From positions 1 to 32,691 of the forward strand of contig JAFDWC010000016.1 of the NCBI GenBank assembly GCA_018268655.1: a stretch of 32,691 nt of DNA. Reading direction: 5' to 3'. This stretch comes from Actinomycetota bacterium (lineage in GTDB: Bacteria > Actinomycetota > Thermoleophilia > Solirubrobacterales > 70-9). Below, one piece after another: positions 1 to 8,049 of this stretch. How positions within the stretch are numbered: the first letter of the stretch is position 1; every line of letters begins with the position of its first letter. The translations under genes were made by a program, and so were the position numbers. Below the pieces are notes generated by a model. It saw nothing but the letters and a program-made list of their open reading frames with translations. It was not told the origin of the DNA and did not search any database.

Positions 1-1
1 G

Positions 2-610
2 GCGCCGGTCGAGGGCGGCAAGCACAGCAACGGCGACCGCCACGTCCTCGTCGTCGACCGCGGCGAATGCAAGCTCTACGAGCTCTACCGCGCCTTCTTC
101 GAGCCGAGGCCGCGCCCGCACTGGAACGCCGACTCCGGCGTCGCCTGGGACCTGCGCTCGGCCGCGCTGCGCCCCGACGGCTGGACCTCCGCCGATGCCG
201 CCGGCCTGCCGATCTTCCCCGGCCTGGTCCGCTATGACGAAGTCGCCGCCGGCCACCTCGACCACGCGATCCGAGTCACCTTCGAGAGCACCCGCGACGC
301 CTGGGTCCACCCGGCGAGCCACTGCGCCGGCGATACCCGCTCCGCCGCGGCGCCGGCGATGGGGACGCGGCTGCGGCTGAAGGCCGGCTACGGGCTCGGC
401 GGCTTCAGCGGCGCCGCCCGCACGATCGCGGAAGCGATGAAGCGCTACGGGCTGATCGTCGCCGACAACGGCTCCAACTGGTACCTCAGCGGCAGCAGTG
501 ACCGCCGCTGGAACGACGGCAACCTCGACCAGCTCAAGCGGATTCCGGGCTCCGCCTTCGAAGTCGTCGCGAGCGCAGCCGCCGTCCACCCCTGCGGAGC
601 AGGCGGATGA
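2..610 (+). CDS. Conserved actinobacterial protein, 5' end outside window
   Basis: The frame is open from the first bases and stops with TGA at 608-610, so about 202 C-terminal residues are visible. The visible part contains the motifs LVVDRGECKLYELY, WDLRSAALRPDGWTSADAAG, GLVRYDEVAAG, GTRLRLKAG and ADNGSNWYLSG. I recognise these as a conserved, probably exported protein widespread in actinobacteria and Chloroflexi, with no established biochemical function. The order of Trp/Asp/Gly-rich motifs suggests an extracellular beta-rich domain. The N-terminus, where a signal peptide would lie, is missing. Its 3' end overlaps by 77 bases a convergent small membrane-protein frame (534-743). The family assignment is from memory of sequence pattern; the enzymatic role is unknown. 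Confidence 0.8.
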   Translation, partial: APVEGGKHSNGDRHVLVVDRGECKLYELYRAFFEPRPRPHWNADSGVAWDLRSAALRPDGWTSADAAGLPIFPGLVRYDEVAAGHLDHAIRVTFESTRDAWVHPASHCAGDTRSAAAPAMGTRLRLKAGYGLGGFSGAARTIAEAMKRYGLIVADNGSNWYLSGSSDRRWNDGNLDQLKRIPGSAFEVVASAAAVHPCGAGG

Positions 611-743
611 AGCGGCCGATCAGCTGAAAGACCTTGCCGACCACGGTGATCACGGTCATCGCCACCGCCAGCCCGATCGCCCCGAGGATCAGCAGGAAGA
701 CGATGAAGGCGACGATCGCCAGGGGTACGAGCAGGATTTTCAC
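534..743 (-). CDS. Small basic-tailed membrane protein (69 aa)
   Basis: A GTG start at 743 opens a 69-residue frame. Its first about 40 residues are almost entirely Leu/Ile/Val/Ala/Phe, enough for one long or two short membrane helices. The C-terminal about 22 residues are Arg-rich, which by the positive-inside rule would lie in the cytoplasm. The hydrophobic pattern is unlikely to arise by chance in a GC-rich shadow frame, which would normally give Arg/Pro/Ala-rich peptides. A weak GGAAG lies just upstream of the start. The 3' end overlaps the convergent upstream gene by 77 bases, which is the main reason for doubt. No function can be assigned. Confidence 0.5.
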   Translation of the reverse strand: MKILLVPLAIVAFIVFLLILGAIGLAVAMTVITVVGKVFQLIGRFIRLLRRGGRRLRSRRLRRRSPESA

Positions 744-825
744 GACTTCCGGAGGGTCCTCGACTTTCCTATCGCCAAGATGAACTCAATCTTCGCCCAC
801 TAGTCTGCCGCGAGGGACAGGCAGA

Positions 826-1620
826 GTGAAGGCGCCTCTTCTTACACGCTTCCACCGCGTCGCTGCGGCGCTGGTCGCCGTCGCGCTGCTGCTGCCCGCC
901 GGCGCGGCGGCTGCGGCGAAGCGGGGCGAAGGCGAACCCGGGCTCGACGCGCTCGGCTCGGCGATGGTCCGGGCCCTCGCCCACTCGCGGGCCGGCGACG
1001 CGATCGACACCCTCAACAACAGCCTCGCCCTGCTCGGCGCCCGCTACCGGCTCGAGCACCTGCAGGACCGTGAAGGAGCCGCACCACCGCCGAAGGTGAT
1101 CACCAACCCCGAAAAGATGCCGGCCGCCTCCGCCGGCAGCAACGGCTCCTACAGGCGGAGCCAGGCGGCCGCCTCGGGCAAGCTCTTCGCCCACGTCCGC
1201 AACGCCGACGGCTCCAGCGCGATCCTGCTCAGCGGCATCGCCCTCGCCCCGCCCGACGCGCCGGAAGCGGTCAAGGGCGTGATCAACAACGCCAACTCGA
1301 TCGTCGGCCGGCCCTACGTCTGGGGCGGCGGCCACGGCTCCTGGTACTCGAGCGGCTACGACTGCTCGGGCTCGGTCAGCTTCGCCCTCTTCGGCGGCGG
1401 CCTGATCCCGGAACCGCTCACCTCCGGCCAGCTCGAGGGCTGGGGCGCCCCCGGCCCCGGCAAGTGGATCACCGTCTACGCCAACGCCACCCACACCTTC
1501 GCCGAGATCGCCGGCCTGCGCTGGGACACGGTCGGCGACGCCAGCGGCACCGGCCCGCGCTGGCACCTCGCCCCCGCCGCGAGCGCCGGCTTCGTCGTCC
1601 GTCACCCGCCCGGGCTCTAG
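826..1620 (+). CDS. Secreted NlpC/P60-like (C40) cell-wall hydrolase
   Basis: 264 aa. A GTG start at 826 is preceded by a GAGGG ribosome-binding site at 812-816. Residues 1-30 form a classic signal peptide (basic MKAPLLTRFHR, then an Ala/Leu core ending in AAAAAK), so the protein is exported. The C-terminal half carries the NlpC/P60 signature: GRPYVWGGGHG at about 161-171, then YDCSGSVSFAL with the likely catalytic Cys180, and a downstream His223 in ATHTF. Enzymes of this family cleave peptidoglycan stem peptides. The spacing between Cys and His is short and Ala/Gly-rich, as in many actinobacterial C40-like proteins. The middle section (about 80-150) is low complexity and probably a linker. 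It is followed within about 60 bp by a membrane protein on the same strand. Confidence 0.82.
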   Translation: MKAPLLTRFHRVAAALVAVALLLPAGAAAAAKRGEGEPGLDALGSAMVRALAHSRAGDAIDTLNNSLALLGARYRLEHLQDREGAAPPPKVITNPEKMPAASAGSNGSYRRSQAAASGKLFAHVRNADGSSAILLSGIALAPPDAPEAVKGVINNANSIVGRPYVWGGGHGSWYSSGYDCSGSVSFALFGGGLIPEPLTSGQLEGWGAPGPGKWITVYANATHTFAEIAGLRWDTVGDASGTGPRWHLAPAASAGFVVRHPPGL

Positions 1621-1677
1621 CGGCGCTCCGGCGCGCGCCTTCATCTCTTCTTCATGGTGCGGGAGGACGCTGCGCCG

Positions 1678-2580
1678 GTGCGGATCGGCTCGCGTCTGAT
1701 ACCGGTGGCGGCGCTGGCGCTGGTCGCGTTCCTCATCCTCTCCCGCGGCGGCTCGGTGCTCGCCGCGCTGGCAGCGGTCCCGGCCTGGGCGATCGCCGGC
1801 GCCGTCGCCGCCCACCTGCTCACCCTCTCGTTGCGGACCGAGGCCTGGCGCACGGTCCTCCGCGCCGCCGGCGGGGCCGAGCTGGATCCCGCCGACCTCC
1901 ACGCGGCCAACGCCGGCGCCTTCCTCGCCGGGACGGTCCAGGGCCAGGCCGCGATGCCGGCGCGGATCGCCCTCCTGCGCCGCTTCGGCGGCGACGAGGC
2001 TCCGGCGGTCTCGCAGCTGGCGCTGGCCGACGCCCCGATCGTGATGTTCGAGGTCTGCACCTCGGCGGTGCTGGCGGCGATCGCCTCGACCGCCGTCGGC
2101 ACGATCCCGGCCTGGGCCCCGTTCGCGATGATCGGCGCCGCCGTCGCCGTCCTCGCCGCGCTCCGCCTGCTCTACGGGCGCTTCCGCGAGCGCCGCATCA
2201 CCGCCGGGCTCGGGGTCCTCGCCGACCCCGCCCTGCGCAACCGCCTCGCCCTCGTCGTCGCCGCCTTCACCGCGCTGGCCTTTGTCCGCACCTGGATCGT
2301 CCTCGCCGGCTTCGACCTGCCCACCGACCCCGCCCACGTCTGCCTCGTCCTCTTCACGATGGGCGCGATCGGGCTGCTGCCGCTCGGCATCGGCACCGGG
2401 CCGGCGGCGACGGTCGCCGCGCTCGGCTCCACCAACCTCATCGCCGCGACGGCAGCCGGCATGGTCGTCAGCTCGGCCACGGTGGTCGCGGTCCTCCTCT
2501 ACGCCGGCTTGACCTGGGTCTGGCGGACCCGCATCGCCCCCGCCCGCATCGCCGCCACCGCCCCCGCGCTGCCGAGGTAG
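1678..2580 (+). CDS. Flippase-like / LPG synthase transmembrane-region family protein
   Basis: About 300 aa, polytopic, with roughly seven hydrophobic segments. The pattern fits the UPF0104 / lysylphosphatidylglycerol synthase transmembrane region family (AglD-like): an N-terminal helix, a conserved SLRTEAWRTVLRAAG segment resembling the family's Arg/Trp motif after the second helix, and a late Gly-rich LLPLGIGTGPAATVAAL helix. Members are thought to act in lipid or polyprenyl-glycan translocation; the substrate here is unknown. Start choice: the GTG at 1678 has a strong GGGAGG at 1661-1666 and places the N-terminus directly before the first helix. An ATG at 1654 is in frame but lacks a ribosome-binding site. 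The preceding C40 hydrolase ends 57 bp upstream, so both may share an envelope-related transcript. Confidence 0.75.
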   Translation: MRIGSRLIPVAALALVAFLILSRGGSVLAALAAVPAWAIAGAVAAHLLTLSLRTEAWRTVLRAAGGAELDPADLHAANAGAFLAGTVQGQAAMPARIALLRRFGGDEAPAVSQLALADAPIVMFEVCTSAVLAAIASTAVGTIPAWAPFAMIGAAVAVLAALRLLYGRFRERRITAGLGVLADPALRNRLALVVAAFTALAFVRTWIVLAGFDLPTDPAHVCLVLFTMGAIGLLPLGIGTGPAATVAALGSTNLIAATAAGMVVSSATVVAVLLYAGLTWVWRTRIAPARIAATAPALPR

Positions 2581-2629
2581 CCCGAGCGTCGACCGGAGCG
2601 CGCTCCCAACGCCAGCCGGCGGATAACCG

Positions 2630-3382
2630 GTGCGCTACGGTCAGCCGACCCAGGTGAAGGTCGAGAGGCTCATCGTCGGTTCGTTCGCGGCGCCCGCCGG
2701 GCTCTTCCGCGCCGGCGAGCCGATGGAGGAGACGGTCAGCTACCCCGTCCCCGCCTATCTGGTCGAGACTGCCAGCGAGAGGATCCTCGTCGACACCGGG
2801 CTCAACCCGGCCGCGATCGCCGACCCGGCGGCCTACTACGAGCGGCCGGACATCTTCGCCGTCACCAGCCTCGAGCAGGAGGCGAGCATCGCCGACCAGC
2901 TCGACCTCGCCACCCTGACCAAGGTCGTGCTGACCCACCTGCACTGGGATCACGTCGGCGGCCTCGGCTTGGTCCCAGCCTCGGTGCCGCTGGTGATCCA
3001 GCGCCGCGAGTGGGAGGCGGGACATGACGAGGAGGCGGTCCGGCGCAACTTCTTCCTCGCCCGCGACTACGCCGGCAGCGAGCGCGAGCTGATCCTCCTC
3101 GACGGGGACACCGACCTGCTCGGCGATGGCAGCCTCGAGCTGCTGCTCACCCCCGGCCACACCCCGGGCCACCAGTCGCTGCGAGTCGGCGACCTCGTCC
3201 TCGGCGCCGACGTCACCCATTTCGCCGCCGGCCTCGACGACCACCGTTTCCCCGTCTTCGCCGACGACCACGAGCAGCAGCTGTGCTCGGCCGAACGCCT
3301 GCGGGCCCTCCGCGACGCCGGCCGCACCGTCGTCCCCGGCCACGACCCGGAGCTGTTGGCGCCGGGCCCCGTCGCGGTCTGA
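2630..3382 (+). CDS. Metallo-beta-lactamase-fold hydrolase, N-acyl homoserine lactonase-like
   Basis: 250 aa, GTG start at 2630. It has a complete set of MBL metal ligands: HLHWDH at 103-108, His177 in TPGHTPGH (His181 is the second motif histidine), Asp194 in LGAD and His238 in VPGHDPE. The N-terminal pattern (PVPAYLVETASERILVDTG) and overall length match the AhlA/AttM-like lactonase branch, cytosolic enzymes that open lactone rings such as quorum-sensing acyl-homoserine lactones. The substrate cannot be decided from sequence; other small esters or lactones are possible. The upstream ribosome-binding site is weak. It converges with the phosphotransferase gene, whose stop lies 12 bp beyond. 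Confidence 0.85.
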   Translation: MRYGQPTQVKVERLIVGSFAAPAGLFRAGEPMEETVSYPVPAYLVETASERILVDTGLNPAAIADPAAYYERPDIFAVTSLEQEASIADQLDLATLTKVVLTHLHWDHVGGLGLVPASVPLVIQRREWEAGHDEEAVRRNFFLARDYAGSERELILLDGDTDLLGDGSLELLLTPGHTPGHQSLRVGDLVLGADVTHFAAGLDDHRFPVFADDHEQQLCSAERLRALRDAGRTVVPGHDPELLAPGPVAV

Positions 3383-3394
3383 GGCCAGTGCCGG

Positions 3395-4231
3395 TCAGCC
3401 GCGGCGCTGGGCGTCGTAGAGCCGCCAGATCTCGCCGTAGACCTCGTGCGCCGGTATGAACGGCTCGAGCTCCTCTCTCTCGCCCCAGCCGTAGGCGTCG
3501 AGCGCCCGCCGCACGAGGTCGGAATCGGCCCCGTGGTACTCCCAGTCCATCACGTACCCGGCCAGATCCCACTGGACCGGCCCCCTGAAGGTGTCCTCGA
3601 AGTCGTTCCAGACCAGGCCTGCCGGGGTGCGGAGCAGGTTGCTGATCGAGGCGTCGCCGTGCAGCGGCTGGGACGGCCACGAGACCTCGAACAGGGTGTC
3701 GCCGAGCGCCTGCAACCGCTCGCCGAGCGAGTCGATCCTCTCCGCGCTGAGCCCCGCCGTGGGCACCAGCTGCCGGCGCAGACGCTCGATATCACGCTGG
3801 AGGTCGGCGAACCCGGCGAGCTCGTCCGGGAACCTCGACAGCGCTTGGTGGAGGTCGCGCAGCGCGGCGCCGAGCCGCTCCGGGTCCTCGAGCGGGCTCC
3901 AGCTCCGGTGCTCGACCCACTCGCAGAAGGTGATCCAGAGGCCGTCGCGCTGATATGGCCCCGAGTCGATCAGCGGGCTCGGAGCGACCGCCAGTCCCGA
4001 CGGCGCCAGGAAGCTCAGCACCGCGACCTCGCGGGTCAGCCACAGCTCCGGATCGTCATGAAGAGCCACGGTCCCGCTCATCACCCGCGCCATCACCGGC
4101 GACGGCAGCAGGTGGACGAGGACGTTGCTCCCCGAGTTCACCACCTCCGCCCGCTGGCACGGAACCCCGTGCTCCGCGGCTACCGCGCGAGCCGCCGCCA
4201 AAGCCCGCTGCTCGATCGACCCCGCCAGCAC
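3395..4231 (-). CDS. APH-family phosphotransferase
   Basis: 278 aa with the kinase-like fold of the aminoglycoside phosphotransferase/choline kinase superfamily. The catalytic loop is HGDASISNLL (Asp193, Asn198), followed by VWNDFED in which Asp210 is the metal-binding aspartate equivalent to DFG. The N-terminal lobe has the SGSNVLVHLLPSPVMARVM strand pair with a lysine-poor nucleotide site, as in many actinobacterial members. The acceptor substrate is unknown, and resistance should not be assumed. The GTG start lies 10 bp after the stop of the CU044_5270-type gene, so it is probably co-transcribed with the ECF sigma operon 5896-4242. The ribosome-binding site is poor, which fits translational coupling. 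Confidence 0.85.
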   Translation of the reverse strand: MLAGSIEQRALAAARAVAAEHGVPCQRAEVVNSGSNVLVHLLPSPVMARVMSGTVALHDDPELWLTREVAVLSFLAPSGLAVAPSPLIDSGPYQRDGLWITFCEWVEHRSWSPLEDPERLGAALRDLHQALSRFPDELAGFADLQRDIERLRRQLVPTAGLSAERIDSLGERLQALGDTLFEVSWPSQPLHGDASISNLLRTPAGLVWNDFEDTFRGPVQWDLAGYVMDWEYHGADSDLVRRALDAYGWGEREELEPFIPAHEVYGEIWRLYDAQRRG

Positions 4232-4241
4232 ACCGCCGACT

Positions 4242-5288
4242 CTAGGGGGTGCTCGACAACGACCTGACCCGACCAGAGCTGAGGTAGGCGGTCCAGGCGA
4301 GCACCGGCCGCGAGCCGCCGTCGGCGTAGCTGACTTCCCCCAGAGCCGTCTTCTCGGTCGCGAGGACCTCGGAGGTGCCGGGGTCGTAGATCAGCGAGTA
4401 GAGCGTGGCGCCTCCCGAGTAGGAGGACCTGACCCCCACCGCGACGCCCTTGCGGCCGGTCTGGTCGGTGGCGTCGCCCAGGTATTCGATCCCCGGGATC
4501 TGCGCCACCGCTTCGTAGAGCGCCTTGCGGAGGTCCGGCGAGGCCCCTGGGTTTTCCAGGTCGTTGGCGATCAGTTCGAGCATGCGGGCGGCGAGCGGAC
4601 CGCCACCCCCGCTCTTTTCGGCTTCGGCGCGCAGGGCGGCGGCGAGAGCGCCGGCGTCGACAGGTAGTCCGGACACGTCGGGGAAGGTTCCCGCCGGCAC
4701 CGCCTGCTCTTCGCTGTGAGCGGCGAATCCATGCGTGAGGAACTTGAGGCGGCCCGCCGCTTCCCAGGCGGCGCGATCCCCGGGGCCGACGAAGCGAGGT
4801 GCGCCCTCGAGGATGCGGACCCGACCCGAGCCATCGGCGGCCGACCACTCTTCGCGGATTTCGGGCTGGTAGACCGACCAGGAGCGGTGCTTCGCAAACG
4901 ACGTATCCATGAAGGTGGATTCCGTCCTCAGGTAGCCGAAGGGCAGCTGGTCGGCAACGGGGGGCTGTGCGGCGGCGGCGCTCGCCACCCGGTCGAGGGC
5001 AACGACGGCACCGCCGCCCTCACCGCCCCCCGGCAACCCGATCGCGAGCACCGCGGCGACCGTCGCCGCGACGGCGGCCGGCGCCAGGACGCGCTTGCTG
5101 GTCCACCACCGCCGGCGCCCCCCGGAGGTCGGCGCGGCAACCGGCGGCGGTGCCGACGGGTCGGCGGCGAGGATCGACGCCAGGAGCTCGTCGGCGGCGG
5201 CGTCCCAGAGTGGGCGGTCGAGGTTCTCGGCCCGCGCCGGGTCGAGGGCGCGCAACTGCGAGATGAGGTTGTCGGTCGTCTGGTTCAT
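4242..5288 (-). CDS. CU044_5270-family protein, membrane-anchored partner of ECF sigma factor
   Basis: 348 aa. The cytoplasmic N-terminus (about 1-62) has the family's LRALDPARAENLDRP start, then one transmembrane helix (about 66-88, ending in a Gly run), then an extracytoplasmic domain of about 250 residues. The CU044_5270 family is found in actinobacteria directly downstream of ECF sigma genes. That topology suggests a role like an anti-sigma or co-sensor, but no characterised zinc anti-sigma motif is present. Its ATG overlaps the sigma gene stop by 4 bp (5285-5288), so the two are translationally coupled. The role as anti-sigma is inference. Confidence 0.85.
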   Translation of the reverse strand: MNQTTDNLISQLRALDPARAENLDRPLWDAAADELLASILAADPSAPPPVAAPTSGGRRRWWTSKRVLAPAAVAATVAAVLAIGLPGGGEGGGAVVALDRVASAAAAQPPVADQLPFGYLRTESTFMDTSFAKHRSWSVYQPEIREEWSAADGSGRVRILEGAPRFVGPGDRAAWEAAGRLKFLTHGFAAHSEEQAVPAGTFPDVSGLPVDAGALAAALRAEAEKSGGGGPLAARMLELIANDLENPGASPDLRKALYEAVAQIPGIEYLGDATDQTGRKGVAVGVRSSYSGGATLYSLIYDPGTSEVLATEKTALGEVSYADGGSRPVLAWTAYLSSGRVRSLSSTP

Positions 5289-5896
5289 CGTGCCTCCGAT
5301 GCGTCTGGTCGTGGGCGCCGAACGGGTTGAGCCCCCCGTTCACCCCAGGAGTGTCCGTTTGCCTGCAGCTCCTTCAGCAGGCGGCGGCGGGCTCGGTGCA
5401 GACGCACCGAGAAAACCGCCGTGCTGCAGCCGACGACCGCGGCCGCCTCTCGCGGCTGAAGCCCCTCCCAGGCGATCAGCGCCAGAGCTTCGCGATCGTT
5501 CTCGCTCAGCCCCGCGAAGGCCGCGGCGAACGCGGTGCGGTCCGCCACCACCTCGGGAATCGGTTGCTGAGCGTCGGCAACGGCAACCAGCTCGAGCGGG
5601 ACGGAGGGACCGTCGGGTGGCCGCCGGCTGGCCCGGCGGCGCTCGTTGGCGAGGACCTTGCGGGCGACGCCGAGGAGCCACGGCAGCGCTTCGAGCGGAA
5701 CAACGTCGAGCCGCCGCCAGGCGACCAGGAACGTCTCCGCGGTCGCCTCCTCGGCTGAGGCCCGATCGTCACAGCGCCTCAGCGCGTAGGCGAGGACCCG
5801 CGGATAGAAGCTCCGAAAGATCGCCTCGAACCGCGCGGCGCGGGCGTGACTGGTTGGACCGGGGCCGTTCGCTGCCACTGCCCCCGTAGTGTCCAC
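5285..5896 (-). CDS. ECF RNA polymerase sigma factor
   Basis: 203 aa, GTG start at 5896. Region 2 spans roughly residues 22-65 (RFEAIFRSFYPRVLAYALRR, then AEEATAETFLVAWRRL). Region 4 lies at about 128-175, with the helix-turn-helix LQPREAAAVVGCSTAVFSVRL and RARRRLLKEL. The short Pro/Arg-rich linker and absence of region 3 define the ECF type. It heads an operon with the CU044_5270-type membrane protein (ATGA overlap) and the phosphotransferase. The N-terminal 20 residues are variable. It is divergent from the ECF41-type sigma gene at 6022, with 125 bp between them. The target regulon is unknown. Confidence 0.93.
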   Translation of the reverse strand: MDTTGAVAANGPGPTSHARAARFEAIFRSFYPRVLAYALRRCDDRASAEEATAETFLVAWRRLDVVPLEALPWLLGVARKVLANERRRASRRPPDGPSVPLELVAVADAQQPIPEVVADRTAFAAAFAGLSENDREALALIAWEGLQPREAAAVVGCSTAVFSVRLHRARRRLLKELQANGHSWGERGAQPVRRPRPDASEAR

Positions 5897-6021
5897 TCGG
5901 GGCCCGATCTTTCAGCCGAGAATTTCATCGGCGCCCGGACGAGCAGTTCCAGCGTCGGTCAGCTCTTGCCGGCGAAGCGTGTCTTTGATGGTGTGCAGCA
6001 GCCAAATGAGGTGATCCCGAA

Positions 6022-6906
6022 GTGGACGAGCGCGGCTCGCTGAGCGAGCACTTCGAGCGCAATAGGCCGCACCTGCGCGCCGTCGCGTACCGGATGCTCG
6101 GCTCGGTCGGCGAAGCCGAGGATGCGCTGCAGGATGCCTGGCTTCGGATCCAGGACCAGGACCCCGAGGCGATCGAGAACCCGCGGGCCTGGCTGACGAC
6201 CGTGGTCGGGCGGGTCTGCCTCAACCTGCTGCGCTCACGACGGACGCGACGCGAGCTGACGGACTTCCACGTGCCCGATCCCGTCGTCACCCTCGCGGAC
6301 GAGGTCGACCCCGAGCAGGAGGCACTGCTTTCGGACTCGGTCGGGCTGGCGTTGCTGGTCGTGCTCGACACGCTGTCTCCCGCCGAGCGGCTCGCCTTCG
6401 TCCTGCACGACGTCTTCGGCCTGCCGTTCACGGAGATCGCCGCCGTCCTCGACCGCTCCGAGGCCGCGGTCCAGAAGCTCGCCAGCCGAGCGCGCCGACG
6501 GCTGCAGGGCTCTCCGCAGCCCGACCGCGACCTCGGCCGACAGCGAGCGGTGGTCGACGCCTTCTTCGCCGCCGCTCGGGACGGCGACCTCGGGGCGCTG
6601 ATCGCGGTGCTCGCTCCCGACGTCGAGCTCCGGATCGACGGCGGCGCCCTCCGCCCGGACGCCTCGCTGGCGCTCCGCGGCGCCGAGGCGGTGGCCGAGC
6701 ACACGACCACCTACTCCGGGCTGTATCCGCATCTGCGGCCGGCGCTGGTCAATGGCGCCGCGGGGGTCGTGGTCGCGCCTCGAGGCCGGCTCTTCTCGGT
6801 GATGGCGTTCACCGTCGCCGGCGGGAAGATCGCCCAGATCGACGCCCTCCTCGACCCTGAGCGCCTGGCGGCGCTCGAGCTTCGCATCCCGCCCCAGCCA
6901 CGGTAA
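6022..6906 (+). CDS. sigJ: ECF41/SigJ-type sigma factor with C-terminal SnoaL-like domain
   Basis: 294 aa, GTG start with a strong GAGGTGA ribosome-binding site at 6008-6014. Sigma region 2 (HLRAVAYRMLGSVGEAEDALQDAWLR, residues about 17-42) and region 4 (LSPAERLAFVLHDVFGLPFTEIAAVLDRSEAAVQKLASRARRRL, split helix-turn-helix at about 118-160) are followed by a fused NTF2/SnoaL-like domain (about 172-285). That domain contains ELRIDGGALRPD and a DPERLAAL tail, matching the ECF41 architecture, in which the extension controls the sigma factor instead of a separate anti-sigma. The linker shows HVPDPVV where the family usually has a WLPEP-type motif. A DoxX-like gene follows; ECF41 genes usually neighbour small redox-type membrane or carboxymuconolactone decarboxylase genes. 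Confidence 0.9.
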   Translation: MDERGSLSEHFERNRPHLRAVAYRMLGSVGEAEDALQDAWLRIQDQDPEAIENPRAWLTTVVGRVCLNLLRSRRTRRELTDFHVPDPVVTLADEVDPEQEALLSDSVGLALLVVLDTLSPAERLAFVLHDVFGLPFTEIAAVLDRSEAAVQKLASRARRRLQGSPQPDRDLGRQRAVVDAFFAAARDGDLGALIAVLAPDVELRIDGGALRPDASLALRGAEAVAEHTTTYSGLYPHLRPALVNGAAGVVVAPRGRLFSVMAFTVAGGKIAQIDALLDPERLAALELRIPPQPR

Positions 6907-6908
6907 TC

Positions 6909-6947
6909 CCGCGGCGACCTCCGCTCCGCCGAGCCAAGTCGCCGCGG
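6909..6947 (+). terminator. Hairpin after the ECF41 gene
   Basis: A perfect 10-bp inverted repeat, CCGCGGCGAC (6909-6918) and GTCGCCGCGG (6938-6947), with a 19-base loop, starts 3 bases after the sigJ stop. There is no U-tract, which is common for GC-rich actinobacterial terminators. It suggests that the DoxX-like gene has its own promoter or depends on read-through. Confidence 0.5.
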
Positions 6948-6989
6948 AAGGCCAGGTCAGGTTCTCAGGGCCGCGGGTGTCTATTGGGT

Positions 6990-7346
6990 ATGCACATCAC
7001 CTACGTCGCAATCACGATCGTGGCGGCCCTCGCGAACGGCTACGCCGCCGCCCTCAACCTCGCCGGCGCCGAATCGGTCCAGCTCGTGGCGGACCGTGTC
7101 CGCGTGTCCAAGAAATGGATGATCCCGTTCGGGCTCCTGCTGGCGGCCGGCGCCGTCGGCCTCCTGACCGGCTTCGCGGCCCCAACCCTCGGAGCGGCAG
7201 CCGCGAGCGGCCTCGTCCTCTATTTCATCTGCGCCCTCAGCGCGCACCTCCGAGTCGGAGACGGCGGTTTTGGCGGGGCAGCCTTCTTCCTGGCGCTGGC
7301 AGCCTGTGCCCTGCTCGCGAACCTCTCCTACCACCACGATTGGTGA
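6990..7346 (+). CDS. DoxX-like small membrane protein
   Basis: 118 aa with four hydrophobic segments: residues about 1-22, 43-63, 66-86 and 95-112. The NGYAAALNL and VRVSKKWMIPFGLLLAAGAVGLLTGF pattern is that of the DoxX-like family of four-helix membrane proteins. Family function is loosely connected to redox or quinone chemistry and is not settled. The ATG at 6990 is preferred over an in-frame TTG at 6984; neither has a clear ribosome-binding site. The position directly after an ECF41 sigma gene is a familiar association and makes it a candidate target of that sigma factor, but I see no convincing ECF41 promoter upstream. Confidence 0.75.
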   Translation: MHITYVAITIVAALANGYAAALNLAGAESVQLVADRVRVSKKWMIPFGLLLAAGAVGLLTGFAAPTLGAAAASGLVLYFICALSAHLRVGDGGFGGAAFFLALAACALLANLSYHHDW

Positions 7347-7467
7347 GGATCGCTCGGCGTGGCGGGGGTGGTGCCGTCGGACAACGACCGGAGGAGCACT
7401 GGGCCCTCCCCGCACCGGGCAAGGAGCTCGTTGTCACAATCCGACCCCCTCCGGCACCGATGCAGGT

Positions 7468-8049
7468 ATGACGAGAAGCATGGGAACTCTCCCACCCTGC
7501 CCGCCCGGCGGCGTCGACGGCGGAGGCGAGGCCGAGGCGAGCCGGCAGAAAGAGGCCTTCGAGGATCTCTTCCGGTCCCACAGCCAACGGATCGGCCGCT
7601 TCCTGGCGCAGATCGTCGCCAGTCGCCAGCTGGCAGACGACCTCCTCCAGGAGACCTTTCTCGCCGCCTGGCGCGATCGGGCTCGGCTCGACGGACTGGA
7701 CGATCCCGAGGCCTGGCTGTTCGCGATCGCGCGAAACCGGGCCCTGCAGGCGTTGCGGCGCCGACGGCGCGGCGGCAGCGCTCTCCGCCGGCTGGCCTTC
7801 CAGCGGACCGAAGTGGAGCCCGACCCAGTCGAGGCGACAGCCGTCAGGGATTTCATCGCCAGGAACCTCGACGCCGAGGATCGAATCCTCGTCGTCCTCC
7901 GCTACGTCCACGGATTCGACGCCAACGAGCTCGGGGCAATCACCGGCCGATCGCCGGCGGCGGTGCGACAGCAGCTATCCCGAGTGACCCGGAAACTGGC
8001 CGGCGAGATCCGCGCCGAGGCCAACCGTACGTGCCAAGGAGACGAGTGA
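7468..8049 (+). CDS. ECF RNA polymerase sigma factor
   Basis: 193 aa from the ATG at 7468; an ATG four codons later is an alternative. Region 2 contains FEDLFRSHSQRIGRFLAQIVAS and QLADDLLQETFLAAWRDRARL, then DPEAWLFAIARNRALQALRRRRR. Region 4 contains LDAEDRILVVLRYVHGFDANELGAITGRSPAAVRQQLSRVTRKLA. It is compact, lacks a C-terminal extension and so differs from the ECF41 gene upstream. It ends in TGATG, overlapping the next gene by one base, so the following membrane protein is likely its regulator. This is the third distinct ECF gene within 2.8 kb. Confidence 0.92.
   Translation: MTRSMGTLPPCPPGGVDGGGEAEASRQKEAFEDLFRSHSQRIGRFLAQIVASRQLADDLLQETFLAAWRDRARLDGLDDPEAWLFAIARNRALQALRRRRRGGSALRRLAFQRTEVEPDPVEATAVRDFIARNLDAEDRILVVLRYVHGFDANELGAITGRSPAAVRQQLSRVTRKLAGEIRAEANRTCQGDE

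Noticed and set aside
769-2337. 522-codon open frame on the minus strand opposite the C40 hydrolase and flippase-like genes
   Set aside because: Gly/Arg/Asp/Glu repetitive composition typical of antisense reading of GC-rich genes; the plus-strand genes have clear domains, ribosome-binding sites and hydrophobic patterns.
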